A DNA stretch of 64,000 nt from CAWDPQ01 sp049642465. Its GTDB lineage: Bacteria; Acidobacteriota; Vicinamibacteria; Vicinamibacterales; 2-12-FULL-66-21. Each line of letters opens with the position of its first letter. Position 1 is the first letter of the stretch. The stretch is taken from positions 1 to 64,000 of the forward strand of contig JBAROV010000240.1 in assembly GCA_049642465.1 (NCBI GenBank), given 5' to 3'. The translations under genes and the position numbers were made by a program. The notes beneath the pieces were generated by a model, which saw nothing but the letters and a program-made list of their open reading frames with translations, was not told the DNA's origin and searched no databases. Positions 57,471-64,000 of the stretch are shown here, one piece after another.

Positions 57471-57499
57471 TTGACTGAAGGCGCCGCGCGTTTTACAGT
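57471..57499 (+). promoter_or_regulatory. candidate sigma-70 promoter for the trypsin-like protease
   Basis: TTGACT (57471-57476) and TACAGT (57494-57499) are separated by exactly 17 bp. It would give a leader of roughly 125 nt before ATG 57632. One mismatch at -35 and two at -10 relative to consensus. Confidence 0.5.
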
Positions 57500-57631
57500 T
57501 TTCTCACCCCAGCAAGTTGTTTGTTTCCAAGCGAAAAAGGCAAGTCTTCCGACAGGACTGTTTGGAAGGCGCGCAAAGCCGGCCGTCTGTCAACCATACA
57601 CGGGCCGGTTGCCGAACTTGGAGTTTGTCCA

Positions 57632-58510
57632 ATGTCTAGTCGTCGCGCAGTTCCAGCAGTTATTGCCTCGGCCTTCGCCCTCTTGTTTTTCGGTCTCGGT
57701 AACTACCTTGCCGCCCGTCAGAGTGCCGAGAGCGATGGACGGATCGCGGCTCTCCGAGCCGAGATTGCTCTCCTCCGGCGTCAGCAGCCTCTTACAGCGA
57801 CCGGGACGTCCGGAATGTCGGGCGGGAGTTTGTCGGCCGCCGCCATGGACAACGAGAGTCGCGCGTCTATCGTCGAGGACGTGAAGCGGCAACTGCAGTC
57901 GGAGATGGGTCTGTTTCCTCTGAACCTCCTGCGCGAGCGCCGAGACAGCTTCGTCGAGCTTTACTCGTACGACGACCGCGGATCGAGCAGTTACGGCACG
58001 GCCGGCTACCTCGGCAACGGATACTTCATCACCGTCAAACATGGCGTGGTCGCGCTTGGGCAGGACGGCCTCGTCGATGCGCGGCAGATCACGTCGGTCA
58101 AACTGATGCACAACGGCCGCGCGCTGCAGGCGCGCGTTGTTGATTCGGGCGATGCCAAGGTCGAAGTGGATCCGGGCGATTGGGCGATTCTGAAAGTCAA
58201 GGAACCGGTGGATCTTCCGTCGCTCGATCTCAATCTGGATTACGGGTTCGAGTTCGCGGATCCGATCTTCCGGCTGGGCAACGATTACTCCAAAGGGATC
58301 ATCCTCTCGACGGGATACGTCGGGCAGCGGACGCCCAATCAGCTCGTCACCTGCCTCACGGACGGCCACCCGGGCGTCTCTGGTGGCGGCGTGCTGAACA
58401 AGGATGGACAGCTGGTCGGCATCCCCATCGGCCGGATGCAGGGCGACTATCGCTTCTCGTTCATCCTGCCGTTGCGCCCGGAGATGTTCCGGAAAGTCAG
58501 ACTGAACTAG
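57632..58510 (+). CDS. membrane-anchored trypsin-like serine protease
   Basis: This protein of 292 residues has an N-terminal signal-anchor (residues 8-28), a short coiled-coil (about 34-52, heptad-like RIAALRAEIALLRR) and a chymotrypsin-fold domain. The likely triad is His137 (FITVKHGVV), Asp183 (DPGDWAIL) and Ser250 (GHPGVSGGGV). It has no PDZ domain, unlike HtrA. The substrate is unknown; a periplasmic trimer held by the coiled-coil is conceivable. ATG 57632 is chosen because upstream in-frame codons to 57521 lack protein-like character and overlap the putative leader. The 3' end overlaps the convergent rarA gene by 4 bp. Confidence 0.82.
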   Translation: MSSRRAVPAVIASAFALLFFGLGNYLAARQSAESDGRIAALRAEIALLRRQQPLTATGTSGMSGGSLSAAAMDNESRASIVEDVKRQLQSEMGLFPLNLLRERRDSFVELYSYDDRGSSSYGTAGYLGNGYFITVKHGVVALGQDGLVDARQITSVKLMHNGRALQARVVDSGDAKVEVDPGDWAILKVKEPVDLPSLDLNLDYGFEFADPIFRLGNDYSKGIILSTGYVGQRTPNQLVTCLTDGHPGVSGGGVLNKDGQLVGIPIGRMQGDYRFSFILPLRPEMFRKVRLN

Positions 58511-59820
58511 CGCTTTCTGAGCGCCTCCAGGCGCTTGCGGATCTCCGCCTCGAATCCGCGTTCGGTCGGTTCGTAGAACCGGCGATTCCGGTGCGCCGGC
58601 GGCAGACACTCCATGTCTGCCACGCCTCCCTCTTCGTCGTGCGCGTATTTGTAGCCCTTTCCGTATTCCAGGTGCTTCATCAATTTCGTCGGGGCATTTC
58701 GCAGGTGCAGCGGGACCGGTTCCGCAATTTCCTGGGTTGCCGCTTCGGCGGCATCCAGATAGGCACGATATACGGCATTGCTCTTCGGTGCCGTCGCCAG
58801 ATAGATCGCTGCCTGAGCCAGCGCGGTGTTGCCTTCAGGCATACCGATGAAGTGCACAGCGTCCTTGGCTGCCACGGCAACTATCAGCGCCTGAGGATCG
58901 GCATTGCCAATGTCTTCTGAGGCGAACCTCACGAGCCGGCGCGCGACGTATAACGGATCTTCTCCAGACTCGAGCATCCTCGCCAGCCAATAGACTGACG
59001 CGTCAGGATCGCTATTCCGCATCGACTTATGAAGTGCCGAGATGAGGTTGTAGTGTTCCTCGCCGGTCTTGTCGTACAGAAGCGAGCGATTCTGGGCTAG
59101 ATCGGCGATGAGGGCCGCATCGATTTGGCCGCCACTGCCGCGGGTTGCCGCCGCCAGCTCGACGAGGTTCAGCGCGACACGCGCGTCTCCGTTGGCGTAG
59201 CGCGCCATGGCGGCAAGCGCATCTGAATCGACGCGCAGCTCGAGGCCGCCTAGCCCGCGCTCGCGGTCGTCGATCGCTCGTTGCAGGATCGTGACGATCC
59301 CGTCGGTCCCGAGGGGTTTCAGCACGTACACCTTCGATCGGGACAACAGCGCGGAGTTCACCTCGAACGAAGGATTTTCGGTCGTCGCTCCAACGAGGAC
59401 GATGTCGCCCGATTCGACGCGGGGGAGAAAGGCGTCCTGTTGGGCTTTATTGAAACGATGGATTTCGTCAACGAAGAGGATCGTGCGGCGTCCGCGGCGC
59501 CGGCGTGCCTCCTCCGCTTCGGTCATGACTGCGCGGATTTCCTTGATTCCGGACAGCACCGCGCTGAACGCGATGAAATGCGCGCGCGTGGCCGTCGCAA
59601 TCAATCGCGCTAACGTAGTTTTGCCCGTGCCAGGTGGCCCCCACAGAATGATCGACTGCAGCCGATCCTCTTCGATGGCGCGACGCAGCGGCCGTCCCGA
59701 TCCAATGAGGGCATCCTGCCCGACGAATTCGTCAAGGGTACGCGGCCGCATCTTTTCGGCCAGCGGCGCGGTGCGGTCGATCGGCTCCGCCGGGGAGGAC
59801 GGTTCATCGAACAGGTTCAT
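58507..59820 (-). CDS. rarA: replication-associated recombination protein A (RarA/MgsA AAA+ ATPase)
   Basis: This 437-residue clamp-loader-like AAA+ protein acts at stalled replication forks. Walker A is GPPGTGKT (residues 61-68), the Walker B region is TILFVDEIHRFNKAQQDAFL, and sensor 1 is LVGATTENPSFEVN. The C-terminal tetramerisation domain contains SALHKSMRNSDPDASVYWLA and the family ending near YKYAHDEEGG. ATG 59820 is preferred to the upstream TTG. It is 31 bp downstream of the TrmH-type gene's stop on the same strand, so both may share a transcript. Confidence 0.96.
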   Translation of the reverse strand: MNLFDEPSSPAEPIDRTAPLAEKMRPRTLDEFVGQDALIGSGRPLRRAIEEDRLQSIILWGPPGTGKTTLARLIATATRAHFIAFSAVLSGIKEIRAVMTEAEEARRRRGRRTILFVDEIHRFNKAQQDAFLPRVESGDIVLVGATTENPSFEVNSALLSRSKVYVLKPLGTDGIVTILQRAIDDRERGLGGLELRVDSDALAAMARYANGDARVALNLVELAAATRGSGGQIDAALIADLAQNRSLLYDKTGEEHYNLISALHKSMRNSDPDASVYWLARMLESGEDPLYVARRLVRFASEDIGNADPQALIVAVAAKDAVHFIGMPEGNTALAQAAIYLATAPKSNAVYRAYLDAAEAATQEIAEPVPLHLRNAPTKLMKHLEYGKGYKYAHDEEGGVADMECLPPAHRNRRFYEPTERGFEAEIRKRLEALRKR

Positions 59821-59851
59821 GGCCAACTCCCTCGCCCGCCTCCGCTAAAAG

Positions 59852-60652
59852 CTACGGCGTGGCAGGCCGTTGTCGCGACGCTTCGTATGCGATGAGCGCA
59901 GCCGCGATGCTCACGTTCAAGGACTCCACGGGTTTTCGCATGGGGACGGACAGCGTCCCGTCTGCGAGCGCCAGCAGTGCGTCGGGCAGGCCAGGACCCT
60001 CACCGCCGAGGAGAATCGCGACTGGTTGGCGAAGATCGACGGTTGGTAGCGGCTCGCCGCCGCGTGGCACTGCAGCGAGCACTCGGACGTTGTGCGCCTT
60101 GGCCGCGCGTGCGGCTTCCTCGAGCGGCACTTTGCGGGCCACCGGCACTCGAAAACTACTGCCCATCGATCCTCGGAGCGCTTTCCAGCCGTGTGGGTCT
60201 GCGCATCCTTCACCGGCGACGACCCCGGTGGCACCACACGCCTCGCTCGCGCGCACGATTGCGCCCACGTTGCCGGGATCCTGGACCCCATGAAGCAGAA
60301 AGATGAGTTGTGGTTGACGCTCCATCGCGGAGTGAAGCGTCGCGCCCGGAAAGGACGCAATCGCGACGATGCCCGATGGCTCACGGACGGGGCTCATCGC
60401 GTGCAACACGGCTGTGGTCACCTCGACGAGGCGTCCCCCGTCGGCGACAATGTCATCCGCGAGGGCATGGAGTGCAGGATCACCGGCATCCGCACGAACG
60501 GCGGCGACCTCGACGTGAACACGCGACGCGACGGCTTCCCGCACGAGATGTTCGCCATCGAGGAGGACGTCATTGGCATGGCCCGGAGCGCCGATGGACA
60601 GTTCGCGGAAGCGCCGCACCAGCGGATTGTGCCGGCTGGAAATGCGCTCCAT
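59852..60652 (-). CDS. TrmH/SpoU family RNA 2'-O-methyltransferase
   Basis: This SPOUT-fold protein of about 266 residues has an N-terminal substrate-binding domain (SSRHNPLVRRFREL at the start). The knotted methyltransferase domain carries LLHGVQDPGNVGAIVRASEA (motif 1), ILLGGEGPGLP (motif 2) and VPMRKPVESLNVSIAAAL (motif 3). It would methylate ribose in rRNA (RlmB-like) or tRNA. ATG 60652 places the start at the homologous N-terminus; the frame is open to 60736 but that overlaps the divergent greA leader. Confidence 0.93.
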   Translation of the reverse strand: MERISSRHNPLVRRFRELSIGAPGHANDVLLDGEHLVREAVASRVHVEVAAVRADAGDPALHALADDIVADGGRLVEVTTAVLHAMSPVREPSGIVAIASFPGATLHSAMERQPQLIFLLHGVQDPGNVGAIVRASEACGATGVVAGEGCADPHGWKALRGSMGSSFRVPVARKVPLEEAARAAKAHNVRVLAAVPRGGEPLPTVDLRQPVAILLGGEGPGLPDALLALADGTLSVPMRKPVESLNVSIAAALIAYEASRQRPATP

Positions 60653-60726
60653 CTGTGGTGATTGTATGCGCACTCTGCTACCATTCCCGGAAGTTCTGGT
60701 GAGTCGACGCCCGAATTGGAGCACCC

Positions 60727-61200
60727 CTGAAAGCACAATTCATCAAGAAGTTCGAAGATGAAATCCAGCAGCTCGAGAGAGAGCTGAAGAAAGAGCTGCC
60801 ACAGGAGATCAAGCGCGCGCGGGAATTGGGCGACTTGCGCGAGAACGCCGAGTATCACGCGGCCAAAGAGCGCCAGCGCCTCGTCGAGGCGCGGCTCAGC
60901 CTGCTCAAGAAGCGGGTCAGCGACATTCATTTGATGAATCTCGACAAGGTGCCGCGCGACAGGGTTGGCTTCGGCTCGACCGTGCACCTCAAGGACAATC
61001 AGGGTTCAACGACGATCTATCAGCTCGTCATGCCCGAGGACGCCGACGTGGAGCATGGCCTCATTTCCACCGCGTCACCCATCGGCCGCGCGCTCCTCAA
61101 CAAGGAAGAAGGCGATGAAGTCACGGTCGCCGCTCCAAATGGCAGCCGGACGTTCGAGATCGTCAAGCTGCTCACGATCCACGACGATGCGGAATCGTAG
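60727..61200 (+). CDS. greA: GreA-family transcription elongation factor with probable CTG start
   Basis: This coiled-coil/FKBP-like factor rescues backtracked RNA polymerase. Read from CTG 60727 it has 157 residues: LKAQFIKKFEDEIQQLEREL, then the conserved RARELGDLRENAEYHAAKERQ and a GreA_C domain ending EIVKLLTIHDDAES. In frame between the upstream stop (60700-60702) and residue 34 there is no ATG, GTG or TTG. GGAG at 60718-60721 gives good spacing to CTG 60727. ATT 60715 is a weaker alternative. A TTG at 60826 would delete the N-terminal helix that reaches the polymerase active site, so it is unlikely to be the true start. Confidence 0.88.
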   Translation: MKAQFIKKFEDEIQQLERELKKELPQEIKRARELGDLRENAEYHAAKERQRLVEARLSLLKKRVSDIHLMNLDKVPRDRVGFGSTVHLKDNQGSTTIYQLVMPEDADVEHGLISTASPIGRALLNKEEGDEVTVAAPNGSRTFEIVKLLTIHDDAES

Positions 61201-61210
61201 CACTCGACTT

Positions 61211-61240
61211 GCCGAGCCCCGGAGCCCGAGTCCCGGATCC
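61211..61240. repeat. decayed CCCCGAG-type heptamer cluster
   Basis: GCCGAGCCCCGGAGCCCGAGTCCCGG contains degenerate CCCCGAG-like units after the greA stop. It is the weakest of three loci of this family (1-68 and 10546-10571 being the others). Confidence 0.45.
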
Positions 61241-61266
61241 TCGCCTTCGCGCGATAAGCTACGGCT

Positions 61267-61304
61267 CTTCGACAGGCTCAGGGCCGTCCCGAGCAACGTC
61301 GAAG
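61267..61304. repeat. REP-like hairpin between greA and the patatin gene
   Basis: CTTCGAC (61267-61273) pairs with GTCGAAG (61298-61304). Inside, GCTC-A-GGG (61276-61283) pairs with CCC-GAGC (61288-61294) around a CCGT loop. The CTTCGAC...GCTCAGG pattern resembles REP elements that are repeated in many GC-rich genomes. Confidence 0.65.
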
Positions 61305-61323
61305 GACGGCGGGCAGGCCGACG

Positions 61324-62769
61324 ATGATCACCCCGGACAGCCCGGATCGTGTGTACTCCACACGGCTCCGGACTGCACTGGTCTTGACAGGTTCGGGGAC
61401 GGCCGGGGCGTACCACGCGGGCGTACTGCGCGCGCTGCACGAAGCGGGGATAAAAATCGATCTGGTGGCAGGCCGCGGCATTGGCGCGGTGTCCGCGCTC
61501 TTCGCTGCGGTCGATGGCGGCGCGCGACTGTGGGACGCGGACGGCATCTGGAAGGGAGCGTCCGCCGCGACGTTTTACGGCTGGCGGGGACCGTTACGGA
61601 CGGCCGCGTGGACGCTGCTGGCGGCCGCGGCGATCCTGGCCATTCCGCTTTTGTTGCTCGCCACGGCGGTTCTCGTCGGCATCGCCGGGCTGCTCGTCAC
61701 GCTCATCGGATTCGAACAATTCGGCAGCACGCTCACGGCCGGTTACAGCCGCTGGATTGCGACGCTGTTTTCTCCCGACGTCCTCCCGACCGTCATTCCT
61801 CGCCTGGTGTTGTTTGCCGTATTGGTCGCGGCGACGTGGCTCGTCGGCGGGGCCCTCCTGGCCAGGTTTCGCGGCAGCGCCAGGCGTCGAACTCGTCAGG
61901 GGTTGGCCTGGACTCTCGCGGGCTCCCCCTTGTCGTCGACCGCGGTCTTTTCACGCTCGATCGTGGAACTCTGGAACCTGATTCGGGGCGCGGCGCCCCT
62001 TGCGCTGCCAGAATGGCCAGAACTTGGCCGCAAGTACGTGGAACTGCTCACCGAGAACCTCGGCCAACCCGGCTTCCGCGAATTGATGATCCTGTGCCAC
62101 GACATGGATGCGCGGCGCGACCTGGTGTTTGCCGTCCTGCGAGAGTCGCATCGCTCGCGGTTTTTTGGACGGCCGAATGCCGACGACCGCGCCGCCCGTC
62201 AGATTGAGGCACTCGATCTCACCGGCGTCGCGCGGGAGCATACGCTCGACGGCCTGGCGTCGGCGCTGGCAGTGCCCATTGCGACCGAGCCGCATCTCGT
62301 CACGTTCTCGACCGAAGGACCGTGGCGCGGTGAAACCCATCGTCTCTGCGATCGTCCCGGCGCGCTTGCACGGTTGCTCGAGGAGGCGGCCGTTGCGGGT
62401 GCGGAACAGATCGTGTTGATTTCGGCATCTCCGCCCGCGGCGCGTCCGCACGAACTGAGCGCCGGCAGGGCGGACATCCGGGGCCGCGCCGGCGAACAGC
62501 TGTCGGCGTTCGAATCCGCGGGATTGCGGGACGTGCTCGAGCACTTTGGCGGGCGCTTTGCCGGGCTCTTTGTCGTCCGTCCGGCACACAACCCGCTCGG
62601 TCCGCTGGATTTCGGCGGCGTTTACGACGAGCGTTCCGATCGTCGGCACACGCTCGGCGAACTCGTCGATCGAGGCTATGAGGACGCCTATCGTCAGTTC
62701 ATCGAGCCGATTGTCGGCGCGAGCGGTGAGCGGATTGAGGCAGCGAGATCGGTGGGATCTCCCGCCTGA
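61324..62769 (+). CDS. patatin-like membrane protein lacking the catalytic serine
   Basis: This 481-residue protein begins with a patatin oxyanion-type block, ALVLTGSGTAGAYHAGVLRA (residues 18-37). The nucleophile elbow, normally GxSxG, reads GRGIG (residues 50-54), so Gly52 replaces Ser. The DGA/DGG dyad motif near the C-terminus appears only as DFGGVYDE. Strongly hydrophobic segments (93-130 and 160-182) are inserted after the elbow, probably three TM helices, which is unusual for patatins. It may be a regulatory or lipid-binding pseudoenzyme rather than a phospholipase. ATG 61324 gives the natural N-terminus. Neighbours give no functional hint. Confidence 0.85.
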   Translation: MITPDSPDRVYSTRLRTALVLTGSGTAGAYHAGVLRALHEAGIKIDLVAGRGIGAVSALFAAVDGGARLWDADGIWKGASAATFYGWRGPLRTAAWTLLAAAAILAIPLLLLATAVLVGIAGLLVTLIGFEQFGSTLTAGYSRWIATLFSPDVLPTVIPRLVLFAVLVAATWLVGGALLARFRGSARRRTRQGLAWTLAGSPLSSTAVFSRSIVELWNLIRGAAPLALPEWPELGRKYVELLTENLGQPGFRELMILCHDMDARRDLVFAVLRESHRSRFFGRPNADDRAARQIEALDLTGVAREHTLDGLASALAVPIATEPHLVTFSTEGPWRGETHRLCDRPGALARLLEEAAVAGAEQIVLISASPPAARPHELSAGRADIRGRAGEQLSAFESAGLRDVLEHFGGRFAGLFVVRPAHNPLGPLDFGGVYDERSDRRHTLGELVDRGYEDAYRQFIEPIVGASGERIEAARSVGSPA

Positions 62770-62851
62770 AGGCGGCAGCCACGACCAGGATATACGTAGC
62801 CAATCCACAGTTGGCACGACCAGACCGGCCGCGCTCGCGCTACAACAGGCC

Positions 62852-64000
62852 ATGCACACCTTCACCGCCATGAAACCAGCCACTGAGATCATCCACCGCG
62901 GCGACGGCATGAGCCGGAGTGCCGAACCCTTGACCACCCCGATCTACGAGACGACCACGTTCGTGTTCGATTCGGCGGAGGAGGTGCGGCAGTACAACGA
63001 GGGGAAATCGCCGAAGTTCCTGTATTCGCGCTACGCGAATCCCACCGTCATCGCCGTCGAGGAAAAGATGGCGCTCCTCGAAGCTACCGAGGCAGCCCTG
63101 GTCCTGTCGAGTGGCCAGGCCGCAACAACTACCGCGCTGCTCGCGCTGCTGAGCGGGGGAGACGAGGTCGTGTGCAGCGCGGCCATCTACGGCGGTACGT
63201 TGCACCTGCTCGCCGACCTGCTGCCGAAGTTCGGCGTGAAAACGAGGTTCGTGACGGTTGACGAATTGCGCGATCCTGACCGGGTCATTTCGGACCGCAC
63301 CAAGCTGCTGTGGTTCGAATCTCCCATCAACCCGACACTTCGGTGCGTCGACATCGCTGCCGTCGCCCGCGCGTGCCGGAACCGACAGGTGATCTCCGTC
63401 ATCGACAACACGTTTGCGAGCCCCTTCAACCAGCAGCCGATCCCGCTCGGCGTAGACCTCGTCATGCACAGCGCGACGAAGTACCTCAACGGTCATAGCG
63501 ATGTGACAGCCGGTGTGCTTGCGGGGTCTCGTGCCGTGATCGATCCGATTCTCAAGGTCAAAAAACAGCTTGGAACGATCCTCGATCCGTACGCGGCGTA
63601 TGCGCTCGGGCGCGGGCTGAAAACGCTGGCGGTACGCGTGGAGCGTCAAAACTCGACGGCACTGGCGCTCGCGCGCGTGCTGGCTGCCGACAAGCGCGTC
63701 GCGCAGGTCTATTACCCTGGCTTGGAGCGCCACCCCGATCACGGGATCGCCAAACGCCAGATGCGCGGCTTTGGCGGAATGGTGTGTATCGATCTTGGCG
63801 GTGGCTACGAACGTGCCGCCCGCTTCTTCGATCGTCTCCAGCTGTTCAAGCGCGCCGCCAGCTTCGGCGGCGTGGAAAGTCTCTGCAGCCTTCCGGTTCT
63901 GACCTCGCAGTGGGGACACTCCGAGGAGGAACTCGTGCGCGCCGGCGTGACGCACAGCATGGCCCGGCTATCCATCGGACTCGAAGACCCTGAGGATTTG
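62852..64000 (+). CDS. trans-sulfuration-type PLP enzyme (cystathionine gamma-synthase/lyase or homologue), 3'-truncated by window end
   Basis: 383 codons are visible and the frame is still open at 64000. The family (Cys/Met metabolism PLP enzymes) includes cystathionine gamma-synthase, methionine gamma-lyase and O-acetylhomoserine sulfhydrylase. The PLP lysine is Lys210 in VMHSATKYLNGHSDVTAG; YSRYANPT (residues 58-65), LSSGQAA and SPINPTLRC are conserved blocks. Subtype cannot be settled. ATG 62852 or 62870 could be the start. The missing part is only the last few residues, since RLSIGLEDPEDL is near the usual C-terminus. Confidence 0.92.
   Translation, partial: MHTFTAMKPATEIIHRGDGMSRSAEPLTTPIYETTTFVFDSAEEVRQYNEGKSPKFLYSRYANPTVIAVEEKMALLEATEAALVLSSGQAATTTALLALLSGGDEVVCSAAIYGGTLHLLADLLPKFGVKTRFVTVDELRDPDRVISDRTKLLWFESPINPTLRCVDIAAVARACRNRQVISVIDNTFASPFNQQPIPLGVDLVMHSATKYLNGHSDVTAGVLAGSRAVIDPILKVKKQLGTILDPYAAYALGRGLKTLAVRVERQNSTALALARVLAADKRVAQVYYPGLERHPDHGIAKRQMRGFGGMVCIDLGGGYERAARFFDRLQLFKRAASFGGVESLCSLPVLTSQWGHSEEELVRAGVTHSMARLSIGLEDPEDL

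Overview
The window is a gene-dense, GC-rich chromosomal segment with no rRNA, tRNA, phage or CRISPR. It most resembles an Acidobacteriota genome, probably a Vicinamibacteria-type soil or freshwater heterotroph. The support is an 'acidobacterial duplicated orphan permease' (ADOP, MacB/FtsX-like), the remains of a carboxypeptidase-regulatory-like TonB receptor, many secreted glycoside hydrolases and peptidases, and abundant short tandem repeats in the intergenic spaces. The taxonomic assignment is inference.

Region 1 (1-18.5 kb) is a plant-glycan/pentose module: a ribose/rhamnose-type sugar ABC transporter (ATPase and permease), aldose 1-epimerase, GH39, the ADOP permease, GH127 beta-L-arabinofuranosidase, a LacI-family regulator, a secreted S9 dipeptidyl-peptidase, GH31 and a xylulokinase-like FGGY kinase. 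Between GH127 and LacI lies an internally deleted TonB-dependent receptor. Arabinose/xylose-containing oligosaccharides would be cleaved outside the cytoplasm, imported, epimerised and phosphorylated. galK at 23.5 kb may feed the same pathway.

Region 2 (18.5-32.9 kb) is mixed housekeeping and secreted proteolysis: DUF1697, an RluA-type pseudouridine synthase, DUF1572/DinB, a secreted M24 and M1 aminopeptidase pair, galK, an HD-GYP c-di-GMP phosphodiesterase immediately downstream of a subtilase with C-terminal YVVWGS repeats, an HtrA protease, moaA and a secreted M20 amidohydrolase.

Region 3 (32.9-43.1 kb) is a compact plus-strand housekeeping run: hisS-aspS, then phoH-ybeY-CorC/HlyC-M16 (active)-M16 (inactive partner)-era-ferritin. 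Many junctions overlap by 1-17 bp.

Region 4 (43.1-43.66 kb) is a repeat-rich gap. It holds a crippled IS256-family transposase remnant between two inverted arrays of GGTTCAGAAG/CTTCTGAACC-type repeats, followed by a hairpin abutting the mgtE start codon.

Region 5 (43.66-54.4 kb) is mgtE-recO-glyQ-glyS-ppdK-corA-mutL, again tightly packed, with two different Mg2+ transport systems in one run.

Region 6 (54.4-64 kb) holds a second large secreted S9 peptidase, a membrane-anchored trypsin-like protease, rarA, a TrmH-type methyltransferase, a GreA-type factor that appears to start at CTG, a patatin-fold membrane protein lacking the catalytic serine, and a Cys/Met-metabolism PLP enzyme cut by the window end.

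The most distinctive signals are: families of 7-10 bp intergenic repeats (CCCCGAG, GCGACYA, GGACGGGA, GGTTCAGAAG), the first two being heptamers; the repeat-flanked IS256 relic; the subtilase/HD-GYP gene pair; the serine-less patatin; and Gly/Arg-rich inserts in both S9 peptidases.
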